Assembly: GCF_002855575.1 (NCBI RefSeq)
Contig: NZ_PKRQ01000005.1
Location: 248,001-312,000 of the forward strand
Source of the DNA: Tabrizicola sp. TH137
GTDB lineage: Bacteria > Pseudomonadota > Alphaproteobacteria > Rhodobacterales > Rhodobacteraceae
Length of the DNA: 64,000 nucleotides
Direction: 5' to 3'
Position numbers and translations under genes: made by a program. Positions 1 through 8,087 of this stretch are shown here, piece by piece. The notes under the pieces were generated by a model, which ran no database searches, was not told the origin of the DNA, and worked only from the letters and a program-made list of their open reading frames with translations. Each line of letters starts with the position of its first letter. The first letter of the stretch is position 1.

Positions 1-1
1 G

Positions 2-610
2 GGCATCAACCTTCTGCGCGAGGGGCTGGATATCCCCGAATGTGGCCTTGTGGCGATCCTCGATGCCGACAAGGAAGGCTTCCTGCGCTCGGAAACCTCG
101 CTCATCCAGACCATCGGGCGGGCGGCGCGCAATGCCGAAGGCCGCGTCATCATGTATGCCGACCGCATCACCGGCAGCATGGAACGCGCCATGGCCGAAA
201 CCAACCGCCGCCGCGAAAAGCAGGTGGCCTACAACCTCGAACACGGCATCACGCCCACCACGGTGAAGAAGAATGTCGAGGATGTTCTGGCCGGTCTCTG
301 GCAGGGCGACACCGACCAGTCCCGCGTCACCGCCAAGGTGGACAAGCCGATGGTCGGGTCAAACCTCGCCGCCCATCTGGATGCGCTGCGCGCCCAGATG
401 CGCAAGGCCGCCGAAAACCTCGAATTCGAAGAGGCGGCCCGCCTGCGGGACGAGGTGAAGCGGCTCGAAGCGGTGGAACTCGCCGTGGCCGACGATCCCC
501 TTGCGCGGCAGTCCGCCGTGGAAGAGGCAGCCGAGGCTGCGGTCAAGATGTCGGGCCGGTCCACGGCAGGGCGCGCAGGCCAGCGCGGCGGGAACAAGCG
601 GCGGCGCTAA
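2..610 (+). CDS. uvrB: UvrABC excinuclease subunit B, C-terminal part (5' end outside window)
   Basis: UvrB is the damage-verifying helicase-like subunit of nucleotide excision repair; it is loaded by UvrA and then recruits UvrC. The frame is open from base 2 and begins inside helicase motif V-VI, reading [20 protein letters not shown] and then the QTIGRAARN arginine-finger motif. Next comes the beta-hairpin/YadB-type linker and a C-terminal UVR domain, seen as [20 protein letters not shown] followed by [14 protein letters not shown]. That domain is the coiled pair of helices that contacts UvrC and UvrA. The tail is basic and low in complexity (GGNKRRR). The stop overlaps by four bases the stop of the convergent nuclease gene. 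Only the last third of the protein is present because the window starts within it. Confidence 0.97.
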   Translation, partial: GINLLREGLDIPECGLVAILDADKEGFLRSETSLIQTIGRAARNAEGRVIMYADRITGSMERAMAETNRRREKQVAYNLEHGITPTTVKKNVEDVLAGLWQGDTDQSRVTAKVDKPMVGSNLAAHLDALRAQMRKAAENLEFEEAARLRDEVKRLEAVELAVADDPLARQSAVEEAAEAAVKMSGRSTAGRAGQRGGNKRRR

Positions 611-1191
611 GCGGCCCATTTCAACAAGGCCTGACCGTCCGCAGTGACTCGTCCAGAGACGAGGACTCCCGGCACGCGGACGGATGGAAAGGCCTCGACC
701 CAATCGCGGTAAAGGTCGTTGGTGACCACGCCGGTACCCAGCGCCGCAGCCTCTTCCAGAAGCAGCGGATCGGCTGGCGTGCCGGAGGGCGCGATCCTGA
801 TCTGCCGGAGCGGCAGGCCCAGTGCGCGTGACAGGTCGCGCGGGCCCATATGGCGATCGGCGACCTTATACCCGACATTTGCATCGAACCAGACAATGGG
901 CTTCAACCCCGCCCGCTTCACTTCATCGAGTACCGCTGTGACTGCCGCCAATCGCGGCACATCGTCTTGCCAGAACATGACATTGGACCCGTCGATCACC
1001 ACGCAGTCTTGCCGACGGTCGTGGCCTTCCTTTCGGCGCCTGCCGATCATGGCGCGCAACAAAAGGATCAAGGCGGCCAGAGACGCGACAACGGCGAGCA
1101 GGAAAAGGGGGATGGCCGTCTCGCCCGGCAGGGGACGCAGAGCCAGAGCCGACAGAAGGCTCAGCAAGAGCAGCAGAAACGGGGTCAACAT
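607..1191 (-). CDS. Membrane-anchored NYN/Zc3h12a-like ribonuclease domain protein
   Basis: The N-terminus has two hydrophobic helices (roughly residues 1-18 and 25-48) followed by a basic stretch, [10 protein letters not shown], so the soluble domain is probably cytoplasmic and tethered to the inner membrane. The soluble part carries the PIN/NYN acidic signature [11 protein letters not shown], then [10 protein letters not shown], and near the end [10 protein letters not shown]. This arrangement is that of the RNase_Zc3h12a (Regnase) superfamily of metal-dependent endoribonucleases. The ATG at 1191 is preferred; an in-frame GTG at 1200 would add three residues. The gene is convergent with uvrB and the stops overlap. 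The RNA target is unknown. Ribonuclease activity is inferred from family motifs, not shown. Confidence 0.8.
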   Translation of the reverse strand: MLTPFLLLLLSLLSALALRPLPGETAIPLFLLAVVASLAALILLLRAMIGRRRKEGHDRRQDCVVIDGSNVMFWQDDVPRLAAVTAVLDEVKRAGLKPIVWFDANVGYKVADRHMGPRDLSRALGLPLRQIRIAPSGTPADPLLLEEAAALGTGVVTNDLYRDWVEAFPSVRVPGVLVSGRVTADGQALLKWAA

Positions 1192-1286
1192 GGTCTTCAC
1201 AGCGAAGAAAAGCTCGGTTGACGATCCATTCGGATCAAGGCGAGGTCATGGCGGCTCTTCGGCAGTTGCTGGGCCATCGCCCGCGC

Positions 1287-2207
1287 CTAGTGTTGAACGA
1301 GCAAGGACACCTGTTCCGTCAGCCAGCGCCGCCGCGCATCTGCCTCGTCACGGCGGTGCCAATAGGCCGAAACGGCAAAGCTGCGCACGGGCAAGGGCGG
1401 TTCGGCCAGACGCAGGCCGAAGCCGGGGGCGAAGGCCGCCGCGATACGCGCCGGTAAGGTGACCAGCGCGCCCGACTGCGCCACCGCCGCCAGCGCGGGC
1501 AGAAAGGCAGGCAGCCCAAGGATGATGCGCCGCTGCCGCCCCATCCGCTCCAGTTGCGCATCCACCACCCCGCGCAGATCGCCCCCCGGCGACACCAGCA
1601 CGTGATCGGCGGCGCAATAGGCATCAAGTCCGATCACCGGCGCATCCGGCAAGGCGGCGGGCAGGCCCGCGACCAGATAGCCTTCGTCATACAGGACCTG
1701 ACGCGAGATCGTCTCGGGCAGGTCGGGGATCAGGCCGAAGGCCAGATCGGCCCGCCCCTCGGTCAGGGCCTCGACCGCCGCCGCCCGCCCCAAGGGCAGG
1801 ACAGACAGCGTCAGCCCCGGCGCGACCTGCCGCAGATGCCCGGCCAGACGTGGCACCAGCGCCGCCTGTTCGGCGTCCAGCGCCGCAATCCGCACGACGC
1901 CCCGCGCTGCCGCCGGATCGAAGGCCCGGACCGCCCCCAAAGCCCCGCGCAGCATTTCCACCGCCTGCCCGACCGGCGCCTCCAGCGCCAGCGCCGCTGC
2001 CGTCGGCTCCATCCCATGCGGGCGGCGGAGGAAGAGGTCATCCCCGAACACCTCGCGCAGCCGCCGCAGGGCCTGACTGATCGCCGACTGTGTCAGGCCA
2101 AGCTCGGCCGCCACCGTGGTGGCCTTGCGATGCCGCAGCAGGCCCAGAAAAACCAGAAGCAGCGTCAGATCCAGGCGGCGGAGTTCATTCTGACTTAACT
2201 CAGACAT
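1287..2207 (-). CDS. LysR family transcriptional regulator
   Basis: This is a 306-residue protein with a LysR-type winged helix-turn-helix at residues about 9-66; the recognition helix reads GLTQSAISQALRRLREVFGD. A PBP2-like effector-binding domain follows from about residue 95. The length is normal for the family. It is transcribed divergently from the adjacent oxidoreductase/GFA operon with only about 75 bases between start codons, the classic arrangement in which a LysR protein controls its divergent neighbour and itself. AAGG four bases before the ATG serves as ribosome binding site. A GTTTCAG/CTGAAAC inverted repeat lies in the shared intergenic region. The inducer cannot be told from the sequence. 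Confidence 0.93.
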   Translation of the reverse strand: MSELSQNELRRLDLTLLLVFLGLLRHRKATTVAAELGLTQSAISQALRRLREVFGDDLFLRRPHGMEPTAAALALEAPVGQAVEMLRGALGAVRAFDPAAARGVVRIAALDAEQAALVPRLAGHLRQVAPGLTLSVLPLGRAAAVEALTEGRADLAFGLIPDLPETISRQVLYDEGYLVAGLPAALPDAPVIGLDAYCAADHVLVSPGGDLRGVVDAQLERMGRQRRIILGLPAFLPALAAVAQSGALVTLPARIAAAFAPGFGLRLAEPPLPVRSFAVSAYWHRRDEADARRRWLTEQVSLLVQH

Positions 2208-2224
2208 TAGCCTTATTCGTTTTT

Positions 2225-2258
2225 GTTTCAGTCATCTCCTGCTTATCCCTCCTGAAAC
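2225..2258. promoter_or_regulatory. Inverted repeat in the divergent LysR/operon intergenic region, possible operator
   Basis: GTTTCAG at 2225-2231 and CTGAAAC at 2252-2258 are perfect 7-bp inverted arms separated by 20 bases. They sit between the divergent starts of the LysR gene and the oxidoreductase gene. The position fits a regulator binding region, but the wide spacer is not the usual T-N11-A half-site spacing, so this is a suggestion only. Confidence 0.35.
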
Positions 2259-2282
2259 GGGATGAGCAAGGGAAAGACGCGG

Positions 2283-3311
2283 ATGAAGATCGCCATCATC
2301 GGGACGGGAAATGTGGGATCGGCCATCGCCCGGGGCCTTGCGGGAAAGGGCCATGCCGTGATGCTGGGCGCGCGCGACCCGGGGACAGAGGGCGTTACCC
2401 GACTTGCCGCCGAAACTGGAGCCAGGCCAGCCGCCCCCCGCGCTGCCGCCGAGGCGGCTGATGTCGTCCTGCTCGCCCTGCCCTGGGCTGCCGCCGCCAC
2501 GGCCATCGCGGATCTCGGTCCGCTGGCGGGCAAGGTGGTGATCGACTGCATGAACCCGCTGGGCATGGTCGATGGCGCGCTCGGCCTGATGATCGGCCAT
2601 TCCACCAGCGGGGCCGAGAGGGTGCAGTCCCTTCTGCCGCAGGCGCGAGTGGTCAAGACCCTCAATCAGGTGGGGGCCGAGGTGATGGCCCGCAACGCCC
2701 ACCTGCCCCACCGGCCCGTGCAGTTCATGGCGGGCGACGACGGCGCGGCCAAGGCCATGGCGGCGGACTTGCTGCGCGACCTTGGCTTCGACCCGCTCGA
2801 TGCCGGCGGCCTGACCAAGGCGCGGCTTCTGGAACCCTTGGCCATGGTCTGGATCAATCAGGCGATCCTGCGCGGCAAGGGCCGCGACTGGGCCTTCGCG
2901 GCCGTCCAAGGCACCCCCAGAGAGGAGAGAACAATGTCCGACACCCTCCACGCCTCCTGCCATTGCGGTTTGGTGCAGATCGACCTTCCCGCCGCTGCAG
3001 CCGGAGTGCTGGCCTGCCATTGCGGCGATTGCCAGAAGATGCACGGCAATTTCAACGCCTTCCTCGCCGCCCCCATCGCCGACATCACCCTGACGGGGGG
3101 CGAGGCACTGGTCTGGTATCAGTCGTCCGAGGCATCACGCCGCGCCTTCTGCGGCACCTGCGGGGCGCGCGTTCTGAAGGAAGTCACCGCCGCCGGGCGC
3201 TGGCTTGTCTCCGCCGGGCTGGTCGATGGTCCCACGGGCAAACGCATCGTCAGGAACCTGTGGGAACAGTCCCGACCCGACTGGTACGACCTGCCTCAGG
3301 TTTCCGCATGA
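2283..3311 (+). CDS. NADP/F420 oxidoreductase-like domain joined in frame to a GFA (CENP-V) domain
   Basis: The first part is a Rossmann protein of the F420-dependent NADP oxidoreductase/NPD family, beginning MKIAIIGTGNVGSAIARGLA with a GxGxxG dinucleotide motif and spanning about 215 residues. Without a stop codon the frame continues into a GFA family domain (glutathione-dependent formaldehyde-activating enzyme/CENP-V fold) whose zinc cysteines are seen as CHCGLV, CHCGDCQKM and CGTCGARV. The second part has its own ATG at 2934 preceded by a strong GGAG, so the locus may be two genes whose stop was lost, or a true fusion. The ATG at 2283 is favoured over 2262 because it begins at the beta-strand of the fold. 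It is first in an operon divergent from a LysR gene. The substrate is unknown; aldehyde or other electrophile chemistry is inferred from the GFA partner. Confidence 0.82.
   Translation: MKIAIIGTGNVGSAIARGLAGKGHAVMLGARDPGTEGVTRLAAETGARPAAPRAAAEAADVVLLALPWAAAATAIADLGPLAGKVVIDCMNPLGMVDGALGLMIGHSTSGAERVQSLLPQARVVKTLNQVGAEVMARNAHLPHRPVQFMAGDDGAAKAMAADLLRDLGFDPLDAGGLTKARLLEPLAMVWINQAILRGKGRDWAFAAVQGTPREERTMSDTLHASCHCGLVQIDLPAAAAGVLACHCGDCQKMHGNFNAFLAAPIADITLTGGEALVWYQSSEASRRAFCGTCGARVLKEVTAAGRWLVSAGLVDGPTGKRIVRNLWEQSRPDWYDLPQVSA
2924..2936 (+). promoter_or_regulatory. Internal ribosome binding site and ATG of the GFA domain
   Basis: GAGAGGAGAGAACAATG ends at an ATG (2934-2936), with AGGAG about six bases upstream. 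This is one of the best ribosome binding sites in the window, yet it lies inside an open frame. Translation from here would yield a 125-residue protein beginning MSDTLHASCHCG, which is the normal size of a free-standing GFA protein. It indicates independent translation of the GFA part, whether or not a fusion is also made. Confidence 0.6.
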
Positions 3312-3862
3312 CCGAAGCCGTCACCATCCTTGTCCGCCGCCGGGTTAGGCCGGGGCGCGAGGCGGCCTATGAGTCCTGGCTCGCCCGCCTGACAGAAGGT
3401 GCCGCGCGCGACTTTCCCGGCTATGTGGGGGCGGAATTCCACCGCCCCGCCGCACCGGGCGAGGCCTATCGCAGCCTCTTCCGCTTTGACAGTCTGGCGC
3501 ATCTGGAGGCCTTCGAACGCTCTGCCTTCCGCGCCCGGATGCTGGAGGAAGGCGCCGATCTCTTTGCCGCCGATGCGGTCTGGGACCGCATGACCGGCCT
3601 CGAATTCTGGTTCGATCCGCCCGCGGGGACCAAGGTGCCGCAGCCCAGCCCGCACCGCATGGCGCTGGTGCTGGTGGCGGTGGTTTTCCTGCTGGTGCTG
3701 ATCCTGAACCTGACGCTCGGCCCGCTGATGCAGGGCTGGCCCCTGCCGCTGCGCCTGTTCGTCATGGTCACGATCCAGGTCGGGCTGATGACCTATGTCA
3801 TCATGCCCCGCCTGACGCCCCGGATCGCCCGCTTCATCTATCCCCGCACAACAACCCATTGA
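3308..3862 (+). CDS. ABM-domain protein with two C-terminal membrane helices
   Basis: Residues about 1-100 form an antibiotic-biosynthesis-monooxygenase (ABM) type ferredoxin-like domain: VTILVRRRVRPGREAAYESW, then FPGYVGAEFHRP, and FRFDSLAHLEAFERS. After a short linker with GLEFWFDPP come two hydrophobic helices (about 120-140 and 150-168), so the domain is tethered to the membrane. This ABM plus two-helix architecture recurs in bacteria as a poorly characterised family. The ATG overlaps the preceding stop (ATGA), implying translational coupling with the GFA part. A role in oxidising or sensing a small reactive molecule is inferred from the operon, not proven. Confidence 0.82.
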   Translation: MTEAVTILVRRRVRPGREAAYESWLARLTEGAARDFPGYVGAEFHRPAAPGEAYRSLFRFDSLAHLEAFERSAFRARMLEEGADLFAADAVWDRMTGLEFWFDPPAGTKVPQPSPHRMALVLVAVVFLLVLILNLTLGPLMQGWPLPLRLFVMVTIQVGLMTYVIMPRLTPRIARFIYPRTTTH

Positions 3863-3874
3863 AAGGTAAACACA

Positions 3875-4612
3875 ATGTCTGCATCCATCGACATCCACGG
3901 CAGCAAGAAGGTGCTGATGATCGCCGCCAATCCCGGCACCTCCCCCACCACCGGCTGGCCCATCGGTTTCTGGTGGGCGGAACTGACCCATCCCTACTGG
4001 ACCTTTGCCGAAGCCGGCTATCAGATCGACATCGTCAGCCCAAAGGGCGGCGATCTGGTCGCCGACGGCTATTCCGACCCCGAAGATGCCAGCGGCTATT
4101 CCGCCCATGACATCCTCTCGCTGGGCTTCAAGACATCCGCACCCCATGCGGCGCTGCTCAAGGGCACGAAATCCATCGCCGAAGTGGACCCCGCCGCCTA
4201 TGACGCGATCTTCGTCGCTGGCGGGCAGTCGCCTATGGTCACGATGATCGACGACGCCGCCCTGCACGCCTTCGTCGCCCGCAGCTACGAGGCGGGAAAG
4301 ATCGTCGCCATCGTCTGCCACGGCACCTGCATCCTTCTGAAGACGCGGCTGTCGAATGGCGAGTTGCTGGTGAAGGGCAAGACCTGGACAGGATTTGCCA
4401 ATTCCGAAGAGGCCTTCGCCGATGCCTTCGTGGGCAAGCGCATTCAGCCCTTCTGGATCGAGGAAGAAGCGAAGAAAATGGCCGATACCAACTTCGTCAC
4501 CGCAAACATGTTCAAGCCCTTCGCCCTGCGCGACGGAAACCTGATCACCGGACAGCAGCAGTATTCCGGCGCGGCGGCGGCGGAACTGGTGGTGCAGGCC
4601 CTCGGTCGCTGA
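3875..4612 (+). CDS. DJ-1/PfpI family protein, Hsp31-like
   Basis: This 245-residue member of the class I glutamine-amidotransferase-like DJ-1/PfpI superfamily has the nucleophile elbow AIVCHGTCIL, with the reactive cysteine near residue 148, and the conserved acidic residue in GFWWAELTHPYW near residue 36. FVAGGQSPM is the usual oxyanion region. Hsp31-type relatives act as glyoxalase III or protein deglycase and as holdase chaperones. It is the last gene of the LysR-linked operon, 12 bases after the ABM protein. Its neighbours support a role against reactive carbonyl species, although the exact reaction is not visible. A GC-rich hairpin follows it. Confidence 0.9.
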   Translation: MSASIDIHGSKKVLMIAANPGTSPTTGWPIGFWWAELTHPYWTFAEAGYQIDIVSPKGGDLVADGYSDPEDASGYSAHDILSLGFKTSAPHAALLKGTKSIAEVDPAAYDAIFVAGGQSPMVTMIDDAALHAFVARSYEAGKIVAIVCHGTCILLKTRLSNGELLVKGKTWTGFANSEEAFADAFVGKRIQPFWIEEEAKKMADTNFVTANMFKPFALRDGNLITGQQQYSGAAAAELVVQALGR

Positions 4613-4657
4613 CCGCGACCTGATCGAAAAACAGGCAGAGTGGCGGGAAAACGGGCG

Positions 4658-4677
4658 GGGGCAACCATGCTTGCCCC
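4658..4677 (+). terminator. Hairpin downstream of the DJ-1 gene
   Basis: GGGGCAA (4658-4664) and TTGCCCC (4671-4677) form a perfect 7-bp stem with a six-base loop, about 45 bases after the DJ-1 stop and 70 bases before the next start. There is no T-run, so if it terminates transcription it is a weak or Rho-assisted terminator. Confidence 0.4.
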
Positions 4678-4747
4678 ACCCCACCCGCCGCTTTCGTTTG
4701 CAGCCCTGCCCCGGCCTGCTACTGCTGGTTCCAACGAAGGAGCCTCA

Positions 4748-7700
4748 ATGTCCATCAAGGCCAGCATCCACCACCTGACGCATTACATCTATGACCGCCC
4801 GGTCACGCTGGGCCCGCAGATCATCCGCCTGCGCCCCGCCCCGCACAGCCGCACACGGGTCCTGTCCCATTCGCTGAAGGTCCACCCCTCCAATCATTTC
4901 GTGAACCTCCAGCAAGACCCTTACGGCAACTGGCTCGCGCGCTTCGTCTTTCCCGAACCGGTGCGCGAGCTGAAGATCGAGGTCGATCTTGTCGCCGACA
5001 TGACGGTCTACAACCCCTTCGACTTCTTCGTCGAAGACAGCGCCGAGACCTGGCCCTTCGACTATCCCGCCGATCTGGTGGATGATCTTGTGATCTATCG
5101 CCGCGCCGATCCGGTGGGTCCGTTGTTGCAGGCCTTCCTTGACGCCACCCCGCGCGACCGCATCCGCACCGTCGATTTCGTCGTGGCCCTGAATGCGCGC
5201 ATCGCCCGCGAGGTGGGCTATACGATCCGCATGGAACCCGGCGTGCAGACGCCCGAAGAAACTCTGGGCAAGGCCATCGGGTCCTGCCGCGATTCCTCGT
5301 GGCTCCTGGTGCAGGCGCTGCGCCATCTCGGTTTCGCCGCCCGCTTCGTGTCAGGCTACCTGATCCAGTTGAAGCCCGATCTCAAGGCGCTCGACGGCCC
5401 CTCGGGGACCGAGGTGGATTTCACCGATCTCCATGCCTGGTGCGAGGTCTATATCCCCGGCGCAGGCTGGATCGGGCTTGACCCGACTTCCGGCCTTCTG
5501 ACCGGGGAAAGCCATATCCCGCTGGCTGCCACACCCCATTACCGCCATGCTGCCCCCATCGCGGGGGGCTTTTCCGCCGCAGGCGTGCCGGAGGTGGATT
5601 TCCGCTTCGACATGCAGGTCGCCCGCGTCTCGGAACATCCGCGCATCACCAAACCCTTTTCCGAGGAGAGCTGGCAGGCGCTGGATGCGCTTGGCCGCAA
5701 GGTCGATCAGGTTCTGGCCGAGAATGACGTTCGCCTGACGATGGGGGGCGAGCCGACCTTCGTCTCCATCGACGATTTCGAAAGTGCGGAATGGAACACC
5801 GCCGCCGTGGGGCCGACGAAACGCACCCTCGCCGACCGGCTGATCCGGCGGCTGCGGCGGCGTTTCGCGCCCGGCGGCTTCCTGCATTACGGGCAGGGGA
5901 AATGGTATCCGGGCGAGACGCTGCCGCGCTGGACCTTCTCCCTTTACTGGCGCAACGATGGCCAGCCGATCTGGCAAAACCCCGACCTCATCGCCGAGGA
6001 AGGCGTCGATCAGGGCGCGACGGCCCGGCAGGCCGAGGCCCTGATGCAGGAGATCGCGGCGGAACTGGAGATTCCCGCCGATCACGTCCTGCCCGCCTTC
6101 GAAGACCCCGCCGAGTGGCTGGTCAAGGAAGCCAACCTTCCCGCCAATGTCACGCCCGAGAACTCGGAACTCGAAGACCCGGAAGCCCGCCACCGCATCG
6201 CGCAGGTCTTCGCGCGCGGGCTGACAAAGCCCGTTGGCTATGTCCTGCCCGTGCAGCCCTGGCAGGGCAAGGGCGGGCGGCGGAAGTGGAATTCCGAACG
6301 CTGGCGTCTGCGGCGGGGCAAGCTGCTGCTGGTGCCCGGTGACAGCCCGGTCGGCTATCGCCTGCCGCTGGCCAGCCTGCCCTATCTGACGCCCGCGCAA
6401 TACCCCTATGTCAACCCGATGGACCCGACCATCGAGCGTGCGCCTCTGCCCGAACCCCCGCCGCTTGACCCGGTGCCAAAGGCGCAGGCGCGGGCCAGTT
6501 TCGTGGCGGATGGCGCCGCACAGACCCGCGTCGAACAGATCACCACGGAAATCGACGGCCATGTCCGCACCGCCCTATCGGCCGAGGCGCGCGACGGGCG
6601 GCTTTGTGTCTTCATGCCACCCATGTCGGCGCTGGAGGATTACCTCGACCTCATCCATGTGGCCGAGGCGGCCGCATTGCGGCTGGGGCTGAAGCTGCAT
6701 ATCGAAGGCTATGCCCCGCCGCATGACCCGCGCCTGAACGTGATCCGCGTCGCCCCCGATCCCGGCGTGATCGAGGTGAACGTGCACCCGGCAGAAAGCT
6801 GGCAGGACTGCGTGTCGATCACGACCGGCGTCTATGAAGAGGCACGGCTGACGCGGCTGGGTGCCGACAAGTTCATGATCGACGGCAAGCATTGCGGCAC
6901 CGGCGGCGGCAACCATGTCGTCGTGGGCGGACGCAGCACGCTGGACAGCCCCTTCCTGCGCAGGCCAGACCTGCTGGCCAGCCTGATCCTGCACTGGAAC
7001 CGCCATCCGTCGCTGTCCTACCTTTTCTCCGGCCTCTTCATCGGCCCCACCAGCCAGGCCCCCCGCATCGACGAGGCGCGCCATGACGCGCTGTACGAAA
7101 TGGAAATCGCGCTGGCCCAGATCCCCCCGCCGGGGCCGACGATGCCGCCCCAGCCCTGGCTGGTGGATCGCCTGCTGCGCAACATGCTGACCGACGTGAC
7201 CGGCAACACCCATCGCGCCGAAATCTGCATCGACAAGCTCTACTCCCCCGACGGCCCCACCGGGCGGCTGGGTCTGGTGGAGTTCCGGGGCTTCGAGATG
7301 CCGCCCGATGCACGGATGAGCCTTGCCCAGCAACTCCTGATCCGCGCGCTCATCGCCCGCTTCTGGATCAGCCCGGCGCCGGGCCCGCTCACCCGCTGGG
7401 GCACCGCGCTGCATGACCGCTTCATGCTGCCGGACATGGTCTGGCAGGATTTCCGCGATGTGCTGACCGACCTGCGCCATCACGGCTTTGACCTGCGCGA
7501 GGAATGGTTCACCGCGCAAGCCGAATTCCGCTTCCCCTTCTGTGGCGAGGTCGAGGTGGAGGGCGCGCATCTGGAACTTCGGCAGGCGCTGGAACCCTGG
7601 CATGTGCTGGGCGAGACGGGGGCCATCGGCGGCACGGTCCGCTACACGGACAGTTCCACCGAACGGCTTCAGGTGAAACTGACCGCCGCCGATCCCTCCC

Positions 7701-8080
7701 GCTACCGCATCCTGTGCAACGGGCGCACGGCCCCGCTGACACCCATCGGCGGCGGGGTGGCCGTCGCGGGCGTGCGTTACAAGGCCTGGCAACCCGCATC
7801 GGCCATGCATCCGGCCATCCCGGTGCAGGCGCCGCTGACCTTTTCCATCTTCGACACCTGGTCGAACCGGGCGCTTGGCGGCTGCGTCTATCATGTGGCC
7901 CATCCGGGCGGGCGCAACTACGACACCTTCCCCGTCAATGGCAACGAGGCCGAGGCGCGGCGTCTGGCCCGGTTCCAGCCCTTCGGCTATGGCCCAGCGC
8001 AGGGTCTTGCGCCTCTGCCCGAGGCCCGTTCGGCAGAATTCCCGATGACGCTTGACCTGCGCCGCCCCGTCGGCCTCTAG
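4748..8080 (+). CDS. Transglutaminase-like protein with DUF2126 region
   Basis: This is a 1110-residue cytoplasmic protein. Residues about 1-90 are the bacterial transglutaminase-like N-terminal domain. The papain-like transglutaminase core follows with a complete triad: Cys180 in [10 protein letters not shown], His229 in DLHAWCEVY and Asp245 in WIGLDPTSG. The long remainder matches the DUF2126 type, with landmarks such as [42 protein letters not shown] and [18 protein letters not shown] seven bases before the ATG at 4748 fixes the start. It heads a tight three-gene cluster with an ATP-grasp/alpha-E protein and a second transglutaminase. In such clusters the transglutaminases are thought to act as peptidases or ligases on a peptide made by the ATP-grasp enzyme; the product is unknown. 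Confidence 0.92.
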   Translation: MSIKASIHHLTHYIYDRPVTLGPQIIRLRPAPHSRTRVLSHSLKVHPSNHFVNLQQDPYGNWLARFVFPEPVRELKIEVDLVADMTVYNPFDFFVEDSAETWPFDYPADLVDDLVIYRRADPVGPLLQAFLDATPRDRIRTVDFVVALNARIAREVGYTIRMEPGVQTPEETLGKAIGSCRDSSWLLVQALRHLGFAARFVSGYLIQLKPDLKALDGPSGTEVDFTDLHAWCEVYIPGAGWIGLDPTSGLLTGESHIPLAATPHYRHAAPIAGGFSAAGVPEVDFRFDMQVARVSEHPRITKPFSEESWQALDALGRKVDQVLAENDVRLTMGGEPTFVSIDDFESAEWNTAAVGPTKRTLADRLIRRLRRRFAPGGFLHYGQGKWYPGETLPRWTFSLYWRNDGQPIWQNPDLIAEEGVDQGATARQAEALMQEIAAELEIPADHVLPAFEDPAEWLVKEANLPANVTPENSELEDPEARHRIAQVFARGLTKPVGYVLPVQPWQGKGGRRKWNSERWRLRRGKLLLVPGDSPVGYRLPLASLPYLTPAQYPYVNPMDPTIERAPLPEPPPLDPVPKAQARASFVADGAAQTRVEQITTEIDGHVRTALSAEARDGRLCVFMPPMSALEDYLDLIHVAEAAALRLGLKLHIEGYAPPHDPRLNVIRVAPDPGVIEVNVHPAESWQDCVSITTGVYEEARLTRLGADKFMIDGKHCGTGGGNHVVVGGRSTLDSPFLRRPDLLASLILHWNRHPSLSYLFSGLFIGPTSQAPRIDEARHDALYEMEIALAQIPPPGPTMPPQPWLVDRLLRNMLTDVTGNTHRAEICIDKLYSPDGPTGRLGLVEFRGFEMPPDARMSLAQQLLIRALIARFWISPAPGPLTRWGTALHDRFMLPDMVWQDFRDVLTDLRHHGFDLREEWFTAQAEFRFPFCGEVEVEGAHLELRQALEPWHVLGETGAIGGTVRYTDSSTERLQVKLTAADPSRYRILCNGRTAPLTPIGGGVAVAGVRYKAWQPASAMHPAIPVQAPLTFSIFDTWSNRALGGCVYHVAHPGGRNYDTFPVNGNEAEARRLARFQPFGYGPAQGLAPLPEARSAEFPMTLDLRRPVGL

Positions 8081-8087
8081 TCGGGGG

